Shown: positions 1 through 7,199 of the stretch, piece after piece | Layout of the letters: every line of letters begins with the position of its first letter | Position numbering within the stretch: position 1 is the stretch's first letter | Source: Planctomycetaceae bacterium | GTDB lineage: Bacteria; Planctomycetota; Planctomycetia; Pirellulales; Pirellulaceae | Length of the DNA: 44,180 nt | NCBI GenBank assembly: GCA_024638965.1 | Contig: JAHEJI010000020.1 | Location: 1-44,180 of the forward strand | Direction: 5' to 3' | Program-made: the position numbers and the translations under genes | Notes under the pieces: generated by a model | Seen by the model: the letters and a program-made list of their open reading frames with translations, nothing else | Database searches by the model: none | Told to the model about the DNA's origin: nothing

Positions 1-464
1 ACCTTGATTTCGTCACACGGTTCAAAAACGGTTCCAATCGGTTTCCAATTCATGCCGTCGTCGGATTTCGCACCAACCACTCTCTGGCCCGGGCCGTCTT
101 CCCCCGAAGGGTGGTTACTCCAAATCGCAAAAAATCTGTTTTGAAAAAAGGAGATTTGGGGGTGGTGGTGATAGGCTCCACTTTCCAGCGAAGCAGAATG
201 GACCGAAACGTGGGTAGCTCCGTCGAGCAACGGATAGCCCGGCCGAACGCGCGTTACGGCCCAATCGACGTTCCAGGCAACAGTCGGAATGTCGGTCAAC
301 GTCGGCGTTTGTGGACTTTGAAGCGGATTTTCAGCAACGTTGGTCGGCTCTTGCGTCGCCGCTTGCGTTGGTTGAAAGAAAATCGTGCAGTCGGTAGACC
401 GGGCCATCAAGACCAGGCAAATAACGATAAGAAAATGAGTTAAATTAGGTTGGAATTTTTGCAT
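1..464 (-). CDS. Sialidase/BNR-like secreted protein, 5' part only
   Basis: This gene runs off the left edge, so only about 154 N-terminal codons are visible. Reading the minus strand from the ATG at 464-462 gives an open frame to base 1. It begins with a hydrophobic segment (residues 9-20, LTHFLIVICLVL region) that looks like a signal peptide or anchor. A Thr/Pro/Gln-rich linker follows, then a stretch typical of the exo-alpha-sialidase / BNR-repeat beta-propeller family: HHHPQISFFQNRFFAIWSNH, then an Asp-Gly rich turn and a SDDGMNW Asp-box-like motif. Family knowledge suggests an extracytoplasmic glycan-acting or glycan-binding propeller, but the catalytic residues lie outside the window. 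No other frame in this stretch gives a recognisable protein. The family call is fairly safe; the substrate is unknown. Confidence 0.8.
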   Translation of the reverse strand, partial: MQKFQPNLTHFLIVICLVLMARSTDCTIFFQPTQAATQEPTNVAENPLQSPQTPTLTDIPTVAWNVDWAVTRVRPGYPLLDGATHVSVHSASLESGAYHHHPQISFFQNRFFAIWSNHPSGEDGPGQRVVGAKSDDGMNWKPIGTVFEPCDEIK

Positions 465-874
465 CTTGGTCCGAAATCGGTTTGAAACACGCGTTCGAGT
501 TAATGCTAATCGGCAATCGAAACTGCTTCCACGATGACCGATCCGTTGCGAACGGATTTGACGACATTACGGGGTGTCTTCGGGCATGATCTTACGCTTA
601 GAGGACTGGGTGGCAGTCTGGGCGAATGACCGCGAAATCCTGCACCAATTAGGAAGCCGCGTTGAGCCAGATCAAGAGGGCCTTATCGTCATCCAATCAG
701 CCGATCGGATCGCCATAATGCGGTCGCAATAAAGGCATTGGGCCTACTTATGAATATCGATAAATTCCGTAACAGAATGTCACAGCGTGTTGACAGTCTC
801 CCAATATTGGTTAACTTTTTTCGCAGTGTTTTAAACAACTTAGCCTTTAATTCTCACTCAAGGAGACCCTCTTG
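465..874. other. Intergenic region between divergent genes
   Basis: This 410-base spacer separates the sialidase-like gene (minus) from the Cys-rich protein gene (plus) and should hold promoters for both. I found no convincing ORF or RNA gene in it. A small inverted repeat (GATCCGTTGCGAACGGAT) lies around 540-557. The last 90 bases before 875 are AT-rich. Confidence 0.5.
790..817 (+). promoter_or_regulatory. Possible promoter of the Cys-rich protein gene
   Basis: A perfect TTGACA at 790-795 is followed 16 bases later by a weak -10-like TAACTT (812-817), about 57 bases upstream of the ATG at 875. The -35 match is exact but the -10 is poor. Planctomycete promoters are not well described by the E. 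coli consensus, so this is a tentative call. Confidence 0.3.
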
Positions 875-1273
875 ATGAACCGTATCCTATTACCGCTTCT
901 CGTCGTTGGCCTTTTGTTCGCGTGTAACACAGCTGACGCGGGTATTTTTGGCTGCTGCAAAAAGAAAAGCAATTGTTGTGCACCAGCACCAAGCTGCTGC
1001 CCTGCTCCTACTTGCTGCCAGCCAGCTCCTCAGCCTTGCTGTCCACAACCAACACCTTGTTGCGCACAACCAACACCTTGTTGCGCACAACCAGCACCTT
1101 GTTGCGCACAAGCAACACCTTGTTGTTCACCTGCGCCAGCAGCCCCATGTTGTGCGGCTCCAGCACCTTGCTGCCCACAGCCTGTTGCCACTTGCTGCGA
1201 ACCTCAGAAGAGGCGAGGATTGTTTCGGGGTCGTCGTCTTGCCCGACGCCAAGCGTACGCAACGACTTACTAA
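875..1273 (+). CDS. Small secreted Cys-Cys/Pro repeat protein
   Basis: The product is 132 aa. The ATG at 875 has AAGGAGA ten bases upstream; a TTG just before it is in frame but less likely. The N-terminus is a signal peptide (MNRILLPLLVVGLLFACNTADA), with either a signal peptidase I site after ADA or, less typically, lipidation of Cys-18. The mature part is built from CC doublets spaced by 4-7 residues rich in Pro, Ala and Gln. It includes four tandem P-[TA]-P-C-C-A/S-Q heptads encoded by 21-bp DNA repeats. The C-terminus is strongly basic (KRRGLFRGRRLARRQ). There are 12 CC pairs or so, suggesting either heavy disulfide cross-linking or metal binding outside the cytoplasm. I recognise no named domain. 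A strong terminator follows. The role is unknown. Confidence 0.85.
   Translation: MNRILLPLLVVGLLFACNTADAGIFGCCKKKSNCCAPAPSCCPAPTCCQPAPQPCCPQPTPCCAQPTPCCAQPAPCCAQATPCCSPAPAAPCCAAPAPCCPQPVATCCEPQKRRGLFRGRRLARRQAYATTY
1044..1129 (+). repeat. 21-bp tandem repeat inside the Cys-rich gene
   Basis: Four near-identical 21-bp units (CAACCAACACCTTGTTGCGCA and variants) encode successive PTPCCAQ-type heptads. Units differ mainly at the Thr/Ala codon (ACA or GCA), and the last one diverges into TTGTTCAC. Repeats of this kind readily change copy number by slippage. Confidence 0.85.
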
Positions 1274-1306
1274 CAATTGATTAGTTTGTCGACTTGAAAA
1301 AATAAT

Positions 1307-1337
1307 CGCCCTTTCCAAGTTGGAAAGGGCGTTTTTT
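1307..1337 (+). terminator. Rho-independent terminator, possibly bidirectional
   Basis: A perfect 10-bp stem CGCCCTTTCC (1307-1316) pairs with GGAAAGGGCG (1322-1331) around an AAGTT loop and is followed by six T. On the minus strand the stem is followed by ATTATTTTTT, so it can also end transcripts of the kinase gene that stops at 1470. Confidence 0.9.
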
Positions 1338-1469
1338 GTGCGCACCCGCGAGGTAATTTGGTTGCGTTGGGTTGCTTTGTCGTAGTTTTGGACAGGTTAA
1401 GGCAGCAATCGAGCTGGATCTGGTTAGAGTCAGATCGGATTTTTTCCGTTTACAGTAACGGCAAGTCAG

Positions 1470-3737
1470 CTATTCTTCTTTTCTTTGCTTCGATTTTTCC
1501 AAACGTTTTTTAACCGCTTCGTGGAAGAGTCCGCCAAGTTCCTTTTTGAGATGATCACCAATTTCGTAAACGGGAATATCCAGCTCGTCAAACTCGACTT
1601 TCATTTCCTGCAATGCGTTGGTCACCTCGTCAGATAAGCCTTCCAAATCGTCTAGTTTTCCCAAGCTTTGTGCGAAGGCTTCTTTGGCGTCTGCGATTTT
1701 GTCTTGATGCAACAGTGCTTTGCCCAACAATAACTCAACCTTGGCGATACGCTCGTCGGTAATCGCATTCTTTTTCAAGATTTCACGACATTCTCGCAAA
1801 TTGTCTTCTGCCAGAATCCAATCCTTATTACGTAATGCCAGCCCGCCTATTTCGATCAAGGTGTTGGCGACCATGCGATCATCTTTGCCAAACAGTTGTC
1901 GTTGTTCGTCAGCGAGATAGCGCAGGAATCGTTTGGTTTGATCGTTGCCTTCGCTATCCTGGACGACGACAAATTGGGCCGACCGGTGATCCAGGTGTTC
2001 TCCAGGAACGATAACGCCGTCGGTGGATACATTGGATTGAGTTACCGTAATTTTGCCTTCCGGTGAGAACATGACTTTGCAAGCAAGTTTGTCAGGATGC
2101 ATAACGCGAATCGATCTGGTCGCTCCAGGAGGGCCTGGAACGGGGATTGTTGCTCCCCCGCCTTGTGAGGATCTCAGAACCATGTTTTGCACCTCTACTT
2201 CGGTATTTGAAGCCGGCGAGTTATCTGGCAACTGATCGGTTGAAGAGGTAAAGACCCAAACGCCAGGATTCTCTTCCTTGAATTTATTTGAGGCCCGAAC
2301 GGTGGCGACAGCGTTTCGGCTTTGACGCTCCAAGACCTGCAATCGTTTTTCGGCTTCAATCGCGCGGTCCCGCTCGTCTTCGGCTTTTTTCTGCAACACC
2401 TCGACTTTTTGCAGACTTGCTGTTGCCCGCTGTTCGGACTGAATGGCACTAATTGCGAACGCCGTTGAAATAATGGTCGCTCCAACCAAAGAGAGCAGCA
2501 TGACGGTGGCCATGGTGAATGCGGTTCGATGTTTGGCGGCAAATTTTCGCACTCGGTAGCTCATTCGAGGGCCGGCTGCTTCGATCGGCTGACCGTTTAG
2601 ATATCGCTCAATATCTCGGGCCAGGTCGGCCGCTGACTCGTATCGTCGTTTGCGATCCTTGGCCATACATTTGGACAAAATCCAATCGATATCGCCGCGC
2701 AGCTTGCGGTTCAAGGACCGAACATCCGTACTGCGGTTCTTGGAAATCTCATCGACGGTGTTGGCCATGTTGTTGACGCGAGTCGATGCGAGTTCCGGTT
2801 CTTCGTTGCAAATCGCTTCACAGAATTTGTGAAGGCCTTTTTGCTTCCACCGGTAAAACGGAGTGGTACCCGTCAACAATTCATACAATACAACGCCCAA
2901 TGAATAGACGTCCGAACGAGTGTCGATATCCAGTCCGCTCATTTCCGCCTGCTCGGGACTCATGTATTCAGGCGTCCCGATCATGTTGCCATAACTGGTA
3001 AACAGTGTCTTGTCGGTGAGGGTCTTGTCGACAGCTTTGGAAATTCCAAAATCAATAATTTTGGGAACCGCCACTCCATCGTAGTGCGTTACCATAACAT
3101 TTGAAGGCTTCAAATCCCGGTGAATAATGCCTTTTTGGTGGGCGTGCTTCACACCCAGGCATACTTTGTGGAACAGCTCTAAACGTTTGCGAAGCGGCAG
3201 GCGTTTCTTGTCACAATAATCCGTGATCGCCAACCCTGTGACCAACTCCATAGCAAAGTATGGCCGTCCAGATTCCGTCCGACCCGCGTCAAAGACTTTC
3301 GTGATGTTGGGATGATCCATCATCGCCAGGGCTTGTCGTTCTGCTTCAAATCGAGCGATGACGTTGCGGGTATCCATGCCAAGTTTAATGATCTTGACGG
3401 CCACCTTCCGACGGACCGGCTGCGATTGGTCGGCCATGAAGACGACGCCCATGCCTCCGACACCGATTTCCTGAAGCAATTTATATGGGCCGATTGTGGA
3501 GCCAATGTTTATGTCGTTGTCATTTGCCGACTCATTTTGAACACCCAATAAACCCTGCGATGTCTCGTCGAGAATGTTGTTCTTTTGCTCGTGAAAATCC
3601 AGCAACTGTTCTACACGAGTTTGTAACTCAACATCGGTGCCGCACTTCTGGGCGAGAAAGTCGGAACGCATGGTGCCACCCGGTATTTCCAGGGCCTCCA
3701 TAAACAATTGTTCTTCGCGTTGACTGGTTTCGTTCAT
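1470..3737 (-). CDS. Membrane Ser/Thr protein kinase (PknB/Hanks type)
   Basis: The product is 755 aa. The ATG at 3737 is chosen because GGAGAAGG lies just upstream; an in-frame extension to 3782 lacks such support. After about 85 residues of variable N-terminus comes a full Hanks kinase domain. It has a Gly loop GVGGMG (about 92-97), the VAVK lysine (115), HRDLKPSN with catalytic Asp near 208, DFG (229-231), GTPEYMSPEQ (about 254-263) and DVYSLGVVLYELLTG. A transmembrane helix follows at about 406-432. Next is a short coiled-coil (EQRATASLQKVEVLQKKAEDERDRA region), and then a 250-residue presumably extracytoplasmic part ending in TPR-like helices. The gene lies downstream of and in the same direction as the ECF sigma gene, a pairing known in planctomycetes. 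It is therefore likely a signalling partner of that sigma factor. All catalytic motifs are present, so it should be active. Confidence 0.93.
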   Translation of the reverse strand: MNETSQREEQLFMEALEIPGGTMRSDFLAQKCGTDVELQTRVEQLLDFHEQKNNILDETSQGLLGVQNESANDNDINIGSTIGPYKLLQEIGVGGMGVVFMADQSQPVRRKVAVKIIKLGMDTRNVIARFEAERQALAMMDHPNITKVFDAGRTESGRPYFAMELVTGLAITDYCDKKRLPLRKRLELFHKVCLGVKHAHQKGIIHRDLKPSNVMVTHYDGVAVPKIIDFGISKAVDKTLTDKTLFTSYGNMIGTPEYMSPEQAEMSGLDIDTRSDVYSLGVVLYELLTGTTPFYRWKQKGLHKFCEAICNEEPELASTRVNNMANTVDEISKNRSTDVRSLNRKLRGDIDWILSKCMAKDRKRRYESAADLARDIERYLNGQPIEAAGPRMSYRVRKFAAKHRTAFTMATVMLLSLVGATIISTAFAISAIQSEQRATASLQKVEVLQKKAEDERDRAIEAEKRLQVLERQSRNAVATVRASNKFKEENPGVWVFTSSTDQLPDNSPASNTEVEVQNMVLRSSQGGGATIPVPGPPGATRSIRVMHPDKLACKVMFSPEGKITVTQSNVSTDGVIVPGEHLDHRSAQFVVVQDSEGNDQTKRFLRYLADEQRQLFGKDDRMVANTLIEIGGLALRNKDWILAEDNLRECREILKKNAITDERIAKVELLLGKALLHQDKIADAKEAFAQSLGKLDDLEGLSDEVTNALQEMKVEFDELDIPVYEIGDHLKKELGGLFHEAVKKRLEKSKQRKEE

Positions 3738-3923
3738 TGCGCCTTCTCCACAAATGACAGCAGAATTAGTGGACTGCCCCAACCGTCCGAATATTAGTTT
3801 TGTACAAAGTCTGCATCGCTCTCTTCCGACCCCGATTATTTAGTGCGTCACCGGCGAAAATATCCCGCCAAAAAAACCGGCAGATTCTCGAACTTCCCGG
3901 GAATTTCAAAAAAACGTTTGTTT

Positions 3924-4496
3924 TTAAGAGTCATTGGCCGCGCCTTCGCAGATTTGGCGATGTAACCAGGCTCTTGCGTAAGCCCAATTACGTTCCGCCG
4001 TACGTAGTGACATACCCAACACCTCAGCCGCTTGTTCCATATTCATACCAACGAAAAATCGAAGTTTGACCAAATCGGCTTTGGACTTGTCGCGTTCTGC
4101 CAATTCCGTCAACGCGGCATCGAGCGCGAGCAGCTCTTCTTCACGACGGATTGGAACTCCTTCAAGAGCCTTTATTGAAACGCGATTGAATTCGCCACCA
4201 CGTTTTTGGCTTTTCTTTGCGCGGGCGTGATCAATCAAGATGCGGCGCATGGCTTCGGCAGCCGCTGCAAAAAAATGACGGCGATTTTGCCAATCATCAT
4301 CGATATCCCCAATCAATCGCAAATAAGCCTCGTGGACGAGGGCGGTTGGCTCAAGCGTGTGCCCGAAAACTTCCTTATTCAATTTGCTGGCCGCCAGACT
4401 GCGAAGCTCTTTGTAAACGATCGGCAGCAATTCCTCGGTCGCTTCACGGCGGCCGGACGTAATTGCTTTGAGAATCTGGGTGACGTCAGTTTCCAT
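3924..4496 (-). CDS. ECF-type RNA polymerase sigma factor (TIGR02999-like)
   Basis: The product is 190 aa from the ATG at 4496. An in-frame TTG at 4535 would add 13 residues, and an AGGAG lies between the two starts, so the start is not certain. Region 2 is recognisable (ELLPIVYKELRSLAASKLNK, then TALVHEAYLRLIG and RHFFAAAAEAMRRILIDHAR). The spacing and wording are those of the planctomycete/acidobacterial sigma-70 X6 group. Region 4 forms the C-terminal helix-turn-helix (LVKLRFFVGMNMEQAAEVLG, then SLRTAERNWAYARAWL). No anti-sigma factor gene is adjacent. Instead a membrane Ser/Thr kinase follows in the same direction after 186 bases, which suggests control by phosphorylation. Target promoters are unknown. 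Confidence 0.93.
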   Translation of the reverse strand: METDVTQILKAITSGRREATEELLPIVYKELRSLAASKLNKEVFGHTLEPTALVHEAYLRLIGDIDDDWQNRRHFFAAAAEAMRRILIDHARAKKSQKRGGEFNRVSIKALEGVPIRREEELLALDAALTELAERDKSKADLVKLRFFVGMNMEQAAEVLGMSLRTAERNWAYARAWLHRQICEGAANDS

Positions 4497-4594
4497 GCCC
4501 CGCGAAATCCGCTCCTGAATTGATGAATGTGTCAATTCAAGAATAGTCGACAGGAAGTTTGCGTCAATTCAGGTGAGTCCGTGAAAAAGCGTCG

Positions 4595-4690
4595 ATAACC
4601 GCGCTGTCGGTTATAATTCGATCTTAGTTTTAGTCTTAGTCTCGGCTAAACCTACGACTACGACAAAGATTACGACTACGACTAAGATTC
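4595..4690. repeat. Hairpin plus GTAGTC/TTAGTC hexamer repeat element
   Basis: A short hairpin ATAACCG...CGGTTAT (4595-4614) is followed by a low-complexity block (about 4617-4690). Its left half is built from TTAGTC/TTAGTT hexamers and its right half from CTACGA/TTACGA hexamers (GTAGTC on the other strand). The two ends (GATCTTAG... and ...CTAAGATTC) are inverted, so the block can fold on itself. It sits in the spacer between the DUF3500 gene stop and the ECF sigma start. I see no coding potential. Confidence 0.7.
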
Positions 4691-4736
4691 AAAGACCACC
4701 CAGTAAATCGCCCGCCTCACTCGCCGACTCGTCAGC

Positions 4737-5822
4737 TTACGGTTTCTCCAACTGTTTTCCGTATTCGTTTGTCGGATCCCGATAAATACTGTGCAAGTGG
4801 TTCAGCGGATTGCCTCCCAGATTCTGACAGGCGTATTCGATAATTAGCGATGGGCCTTGTATTGAATAGGAAACATCGCTACGGGCAGCCGACGGTCCAT
4901 GCCAGGCGAATCGCATTTCGTCGAGCTCGGAAATCAGTTGCTTCATCCGCAGTTCTGCGTGCGTCGGTGGCAAATCACCGACCCATTGCGAGATTAATTC
5001 CATCAGAATTTGTTTTTGTTCCTTCGTATATGTCGCGCATGAAACGCCTTGAGCTTCCGGGACGAGATTGTCTTTGCCGGGCCCGGTCCGAATGAATCCA
5101 CGTTTAGGGCTAACGATCGCCTGTTTTCGTTGTTCGTCGGACAAACTGGCGATCAATTTGAATGCATCATCGACTTCACCCGCAAACGGACGAAACTCTT
5201 TGTCGCCAATCTTAAACGCCTCAGGCTGCGTACCGATGAAGCTGGGAGACATTGTCAAGTCTTCTCCCTGGAGCGCGATATTGACTCCCACATGGTGACC
5301 ATCAATTTGAAAAGCCCAAGGTTCTGTGGGGGACGGTGTTGAAAAAATGACTAACGAGAAGTTTTCTGTTCCAAATCCATCGCGAGGCCGACCGTTTCTT
5401 AGCAGCTGGTCGTCGGCCAGCATAATGTGGCACATCTTGTCGTAGCCTTGTTTGCTGAAAAGCGCGGCCATCATGTCGCAAGCCGCCTTGACCTGGTTTG
5501 CGTTGAGATCGCCAAAACGGACGCCGCCAGCATTCACGGGCGCGGGCAAATTGGTCCATTGACGACGTTCGGGACTGTCCAGTTGATGTGCGGCCCGTTG
5601 ACGCTGGTTGTCGTCAAGTGAATCAAGAAAAATCGTGGCAGTTTTGGCGATCGACTCCGGGGAGTGATCTGAAGATTTCGGCAGATAGGTGCCGATAATG
5701 AAACTGGCATCAGAGACGTAATGGTCCCGTTGTTTCGTGTCCGACGCGTCCTGGGCGACGACGTATCCGTTAAACGACCATGCGACCAACATGGTACCCA
5801 AAGACAAGATCAGACTTCTCAT
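4737..5822 (-). CDS. Secreted DUF3500 family protein
   Basis: The product is 361 aa. The ATG at 5822 follows GGAGAAAAA; the in-frame extension to 5861 is not supported. It has an N-terminal signal peptide (MRSLILSLGTMLVAWSFNGYVVAQ). The body matches the DUF3500 pattern: an early helical part (SIAKTATIFLDSLDDNQRQ), a stretch around FSLVIFSTPSPTEPWAFQIDGHH, then VGVNIALQGEDLTMSPSFIG. A later SDEQRKQAIVS segment and a C-terminal FAWHGP...YSIQGPSLIIEYACQ segment are also family-like. DUF3500 proteins have no established activity that I know of and are common in planctomycetes and other environmental bacteria. The gene stands alone between two repeats, in the same direction as its neighbours. Function unknown; export is well supported. 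Confidence 0.88.
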   Translation of the reverse strand: MRSLILSLGTMLVAWSFNGYVVAQDASDTKQRDHYVSDASFIIGTYLPKSSDHSPESIAKTATIFLDSLDDNQRQRAAHQLDSPERRQWTNLPAPVNAGGVRFGDLNANQVKAACDMMAALFSKQGYDKMCHIMLADDQLLRNGRPRDGFGTENFSLVIFSTPSPTEPWAFQIDGHHVGVNIALQGEDLTMSPSFIGTQPEAFKIGDKEFRPFAGEVDDAFKLIASLSDEQRKQAIVSPKRGFIRTGPGKDNLVPEAQGVSCATYTKEQKQILMELISQWVGDLPPTHAELRMKQLISELDEMRFAWHGPSAARSDVSYSIQGPSLIIEYACQNLGGNPLNHLHSIYRDPTNEYGKQLEKP

Positions 5823-5903
5823 TTTTTCTCCAATGCAATGTTTCGGCTTGATCGAAATCAAACGGCCTCAGGCGAAAGCAGACACGTTGATATGGTTTGC
5901 AGG

Positions 5904-5940
5904 GCGAGATCCTTTGGTTGTTGCTCCCTCAGGATGACGG
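5904..5940. repeat. Partial copy of the dispersed ATCCTGA/GGATCTC repeat
   Basis: The segment around GAGATCC...TGCTCCCTCAGGATGAC matches one half of the dispersed repeat found complete at 14121, 21098, 29060 and 40909. The inverted second half is missing or degraded. It lies in the spacer upstream of the DUF3500 gene. Confidence 0.65.
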
Positions 5941-6007
5941 GATACTCTAAAGCTCCATCAGGCTGATTGGATCAAGGTACCAATTCTTGAACCGCAGTTA
6001 ACAAAGC

Positions 6008-7000
6008 TCAATAATCCGGAATCACTTCATGGCCATTGATGGTACTGAGATATCGATACGTCGTCGCGTCAATCGACTCTCTAATGTACTGTACCGATGC
6101 ATCTCCCAGAACAAAATTTGCGCCGCCGGGATGGTAACTGAAATAGCCTCTTACCCGATCAAGAGGGTTCGTCAGATCTGTTGAAGAACTGCTCGCATCC
6201 ATTGAGATACTTAACGGTTGGCTATTTAACGGTTCCAGGATGTCGTCGGGAGTATCCCACATCCCGTCCGGACCTGGGTTTTGTGAGGTGGCTGCCAAGC
6301 AGCTGCCGCGCCCGCCTTCGTTACCTTCACCACTGACACCGTCGAAATCTGCTTTGGACCAGACCTGGCCCATGGTGCGACCCGGTCAGCCTCACGTCCC
6401 TTCGCATTCGAGTTGTGCGTTGCTGGCGGCTTCTCCGATCATGAGCGTATTTGAAACGCCGTCGGTAACACTTGCCAATGTCGTGTGGCTGTTGACGTCA
6501 AACATCCCATCGCGTAGCTCCTGGTTGTGCAAGTATGCCAAGGGACCCTTGTTCAATGCATAGTCAAGAGGCGCACCTGGAATCCCACCATCTTGATCGA
6601 CTCGTGAATCATTCGAAGGACAAAGGAAAACGTCAATTTCGACTTCTGTCAACTCAAGATTAGGAGTGGTCTTCCAATCAAAATCAAAATCGTACAGATC
6701 ATAGAGGTTTTGCTGCTCCATGTAAGGCAGCAGATAGACGAAGCCCGAATGGAGAGCGTCGCGCAAATCATCGTCGTTGTCGACGACGCCCGGCGGCAGT
6801 TCACCGAAGGCCGACTCGTAGTTGTGAACGGCCAACCCAAGTTGTCGAATATTATTGCTGCAACTTGTTCGGCGAGCCGCCTCGCGAACCATTTGAACGG
6901 CTGGTAACAGCATTCCAATCAGAATGCCGATAATGGCAATTACGACAAGTAACTCCACCAGTGTAAAACCACATCGCGGCTGTTTTGGATTGCGATTCAT
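6008..7000 (-). CDS. DUF1559 prepilin-like protein with in-frame TGA-GGC-TGA (candidate selenoprotein)
   Basis: Reading from the ATG at 7000 (GAGAG upstream), 202 codons run into TGA-GGC-TGA (6394-6386) and then 125 more codons continue in the same frame to a normal stop at 6008. Total length of 330 residues is normal for DUF1559. The N-terminus is the type IV prepilin signal GFTLVELLVVIAIIGILIGM, followed by LLPAVQMVREAARRTSCSNN. After the TGAs the frame carries the diagnostic DUF1559 end FSYHPGGANFVLGDASVQYI. Both halves are therefore parts of one gene and no frameshift is needed. The sequence around the codons would be CEGT-U-G-U-PG (U for selenocysteine at 203 and 205). A SECIS-like hairpin follows at 6355-6372. 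Alternatives are a recent pseudogene, a sequencing error, or a separate start at the ATG at 6373, which lacks a good ribosome site. Confidence 0.75.
6355..6372 (-). promoter_or_regulatory. Candidate bacterial SECIS hairpin (fdhF-like apex)
   Basis: On the minus strand, U6372-G-G-G-C-C-A6366 pairs with U6361-G-G-U-C-C-A6355 (one G-U pair) to give a 7-bp stem closed by a GGUC tetraloop. The apical A-GGUC-U is, from memory, the same as in the E. coli fdhF SECIS. The loop starts 21 bases after the second TGA and 27 after the first; functional bacterial SECIS loops lie about 16-37 bases from UGA with a G in the first loop positions. A stem this short can occur by chance, so the call rests on the match of position, apex and in-frame TGAs together. 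Confidence 0.55.
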
Positions 7001-7199
7001 TTGGCTCTCGTTTGACAAGACTCGTAATTGAGAGGTTGGTCTCCCTACTAGATCTGATTGTATTCTTAATGCCCGAATCGAGCAAATATCAAGACTTTCC
7101 GTGGTGACACACTGTCGAAAGGAGCCTCTGCTCTGAACGCCGCTCAATTCAGCTCTAACGTGCTACTCGCGATTGAGAGATTCTATACAAAGCCAGAGA

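Noticed and set aside
111-443. 110-codon plus-strand open frame
   Set aside because: Shadow of the sialidase-like gene on the minus strand, which shows family motifs.
906-1280. Overlapping frames in the Cys-rich gene on both strands
   Set aside because: They arise from the 21-bp repeats, which are open in several frames; only the 875 frame has a signal peptide and ribosome site.
6008-6373. Separate small gene starting at the ATG at 6373
   Set aside because: It is in the same frame as the upstream DUF1559 half, carries only the family's C-terminus and has no good ribosome site; one gene with TGA codons explains it better.
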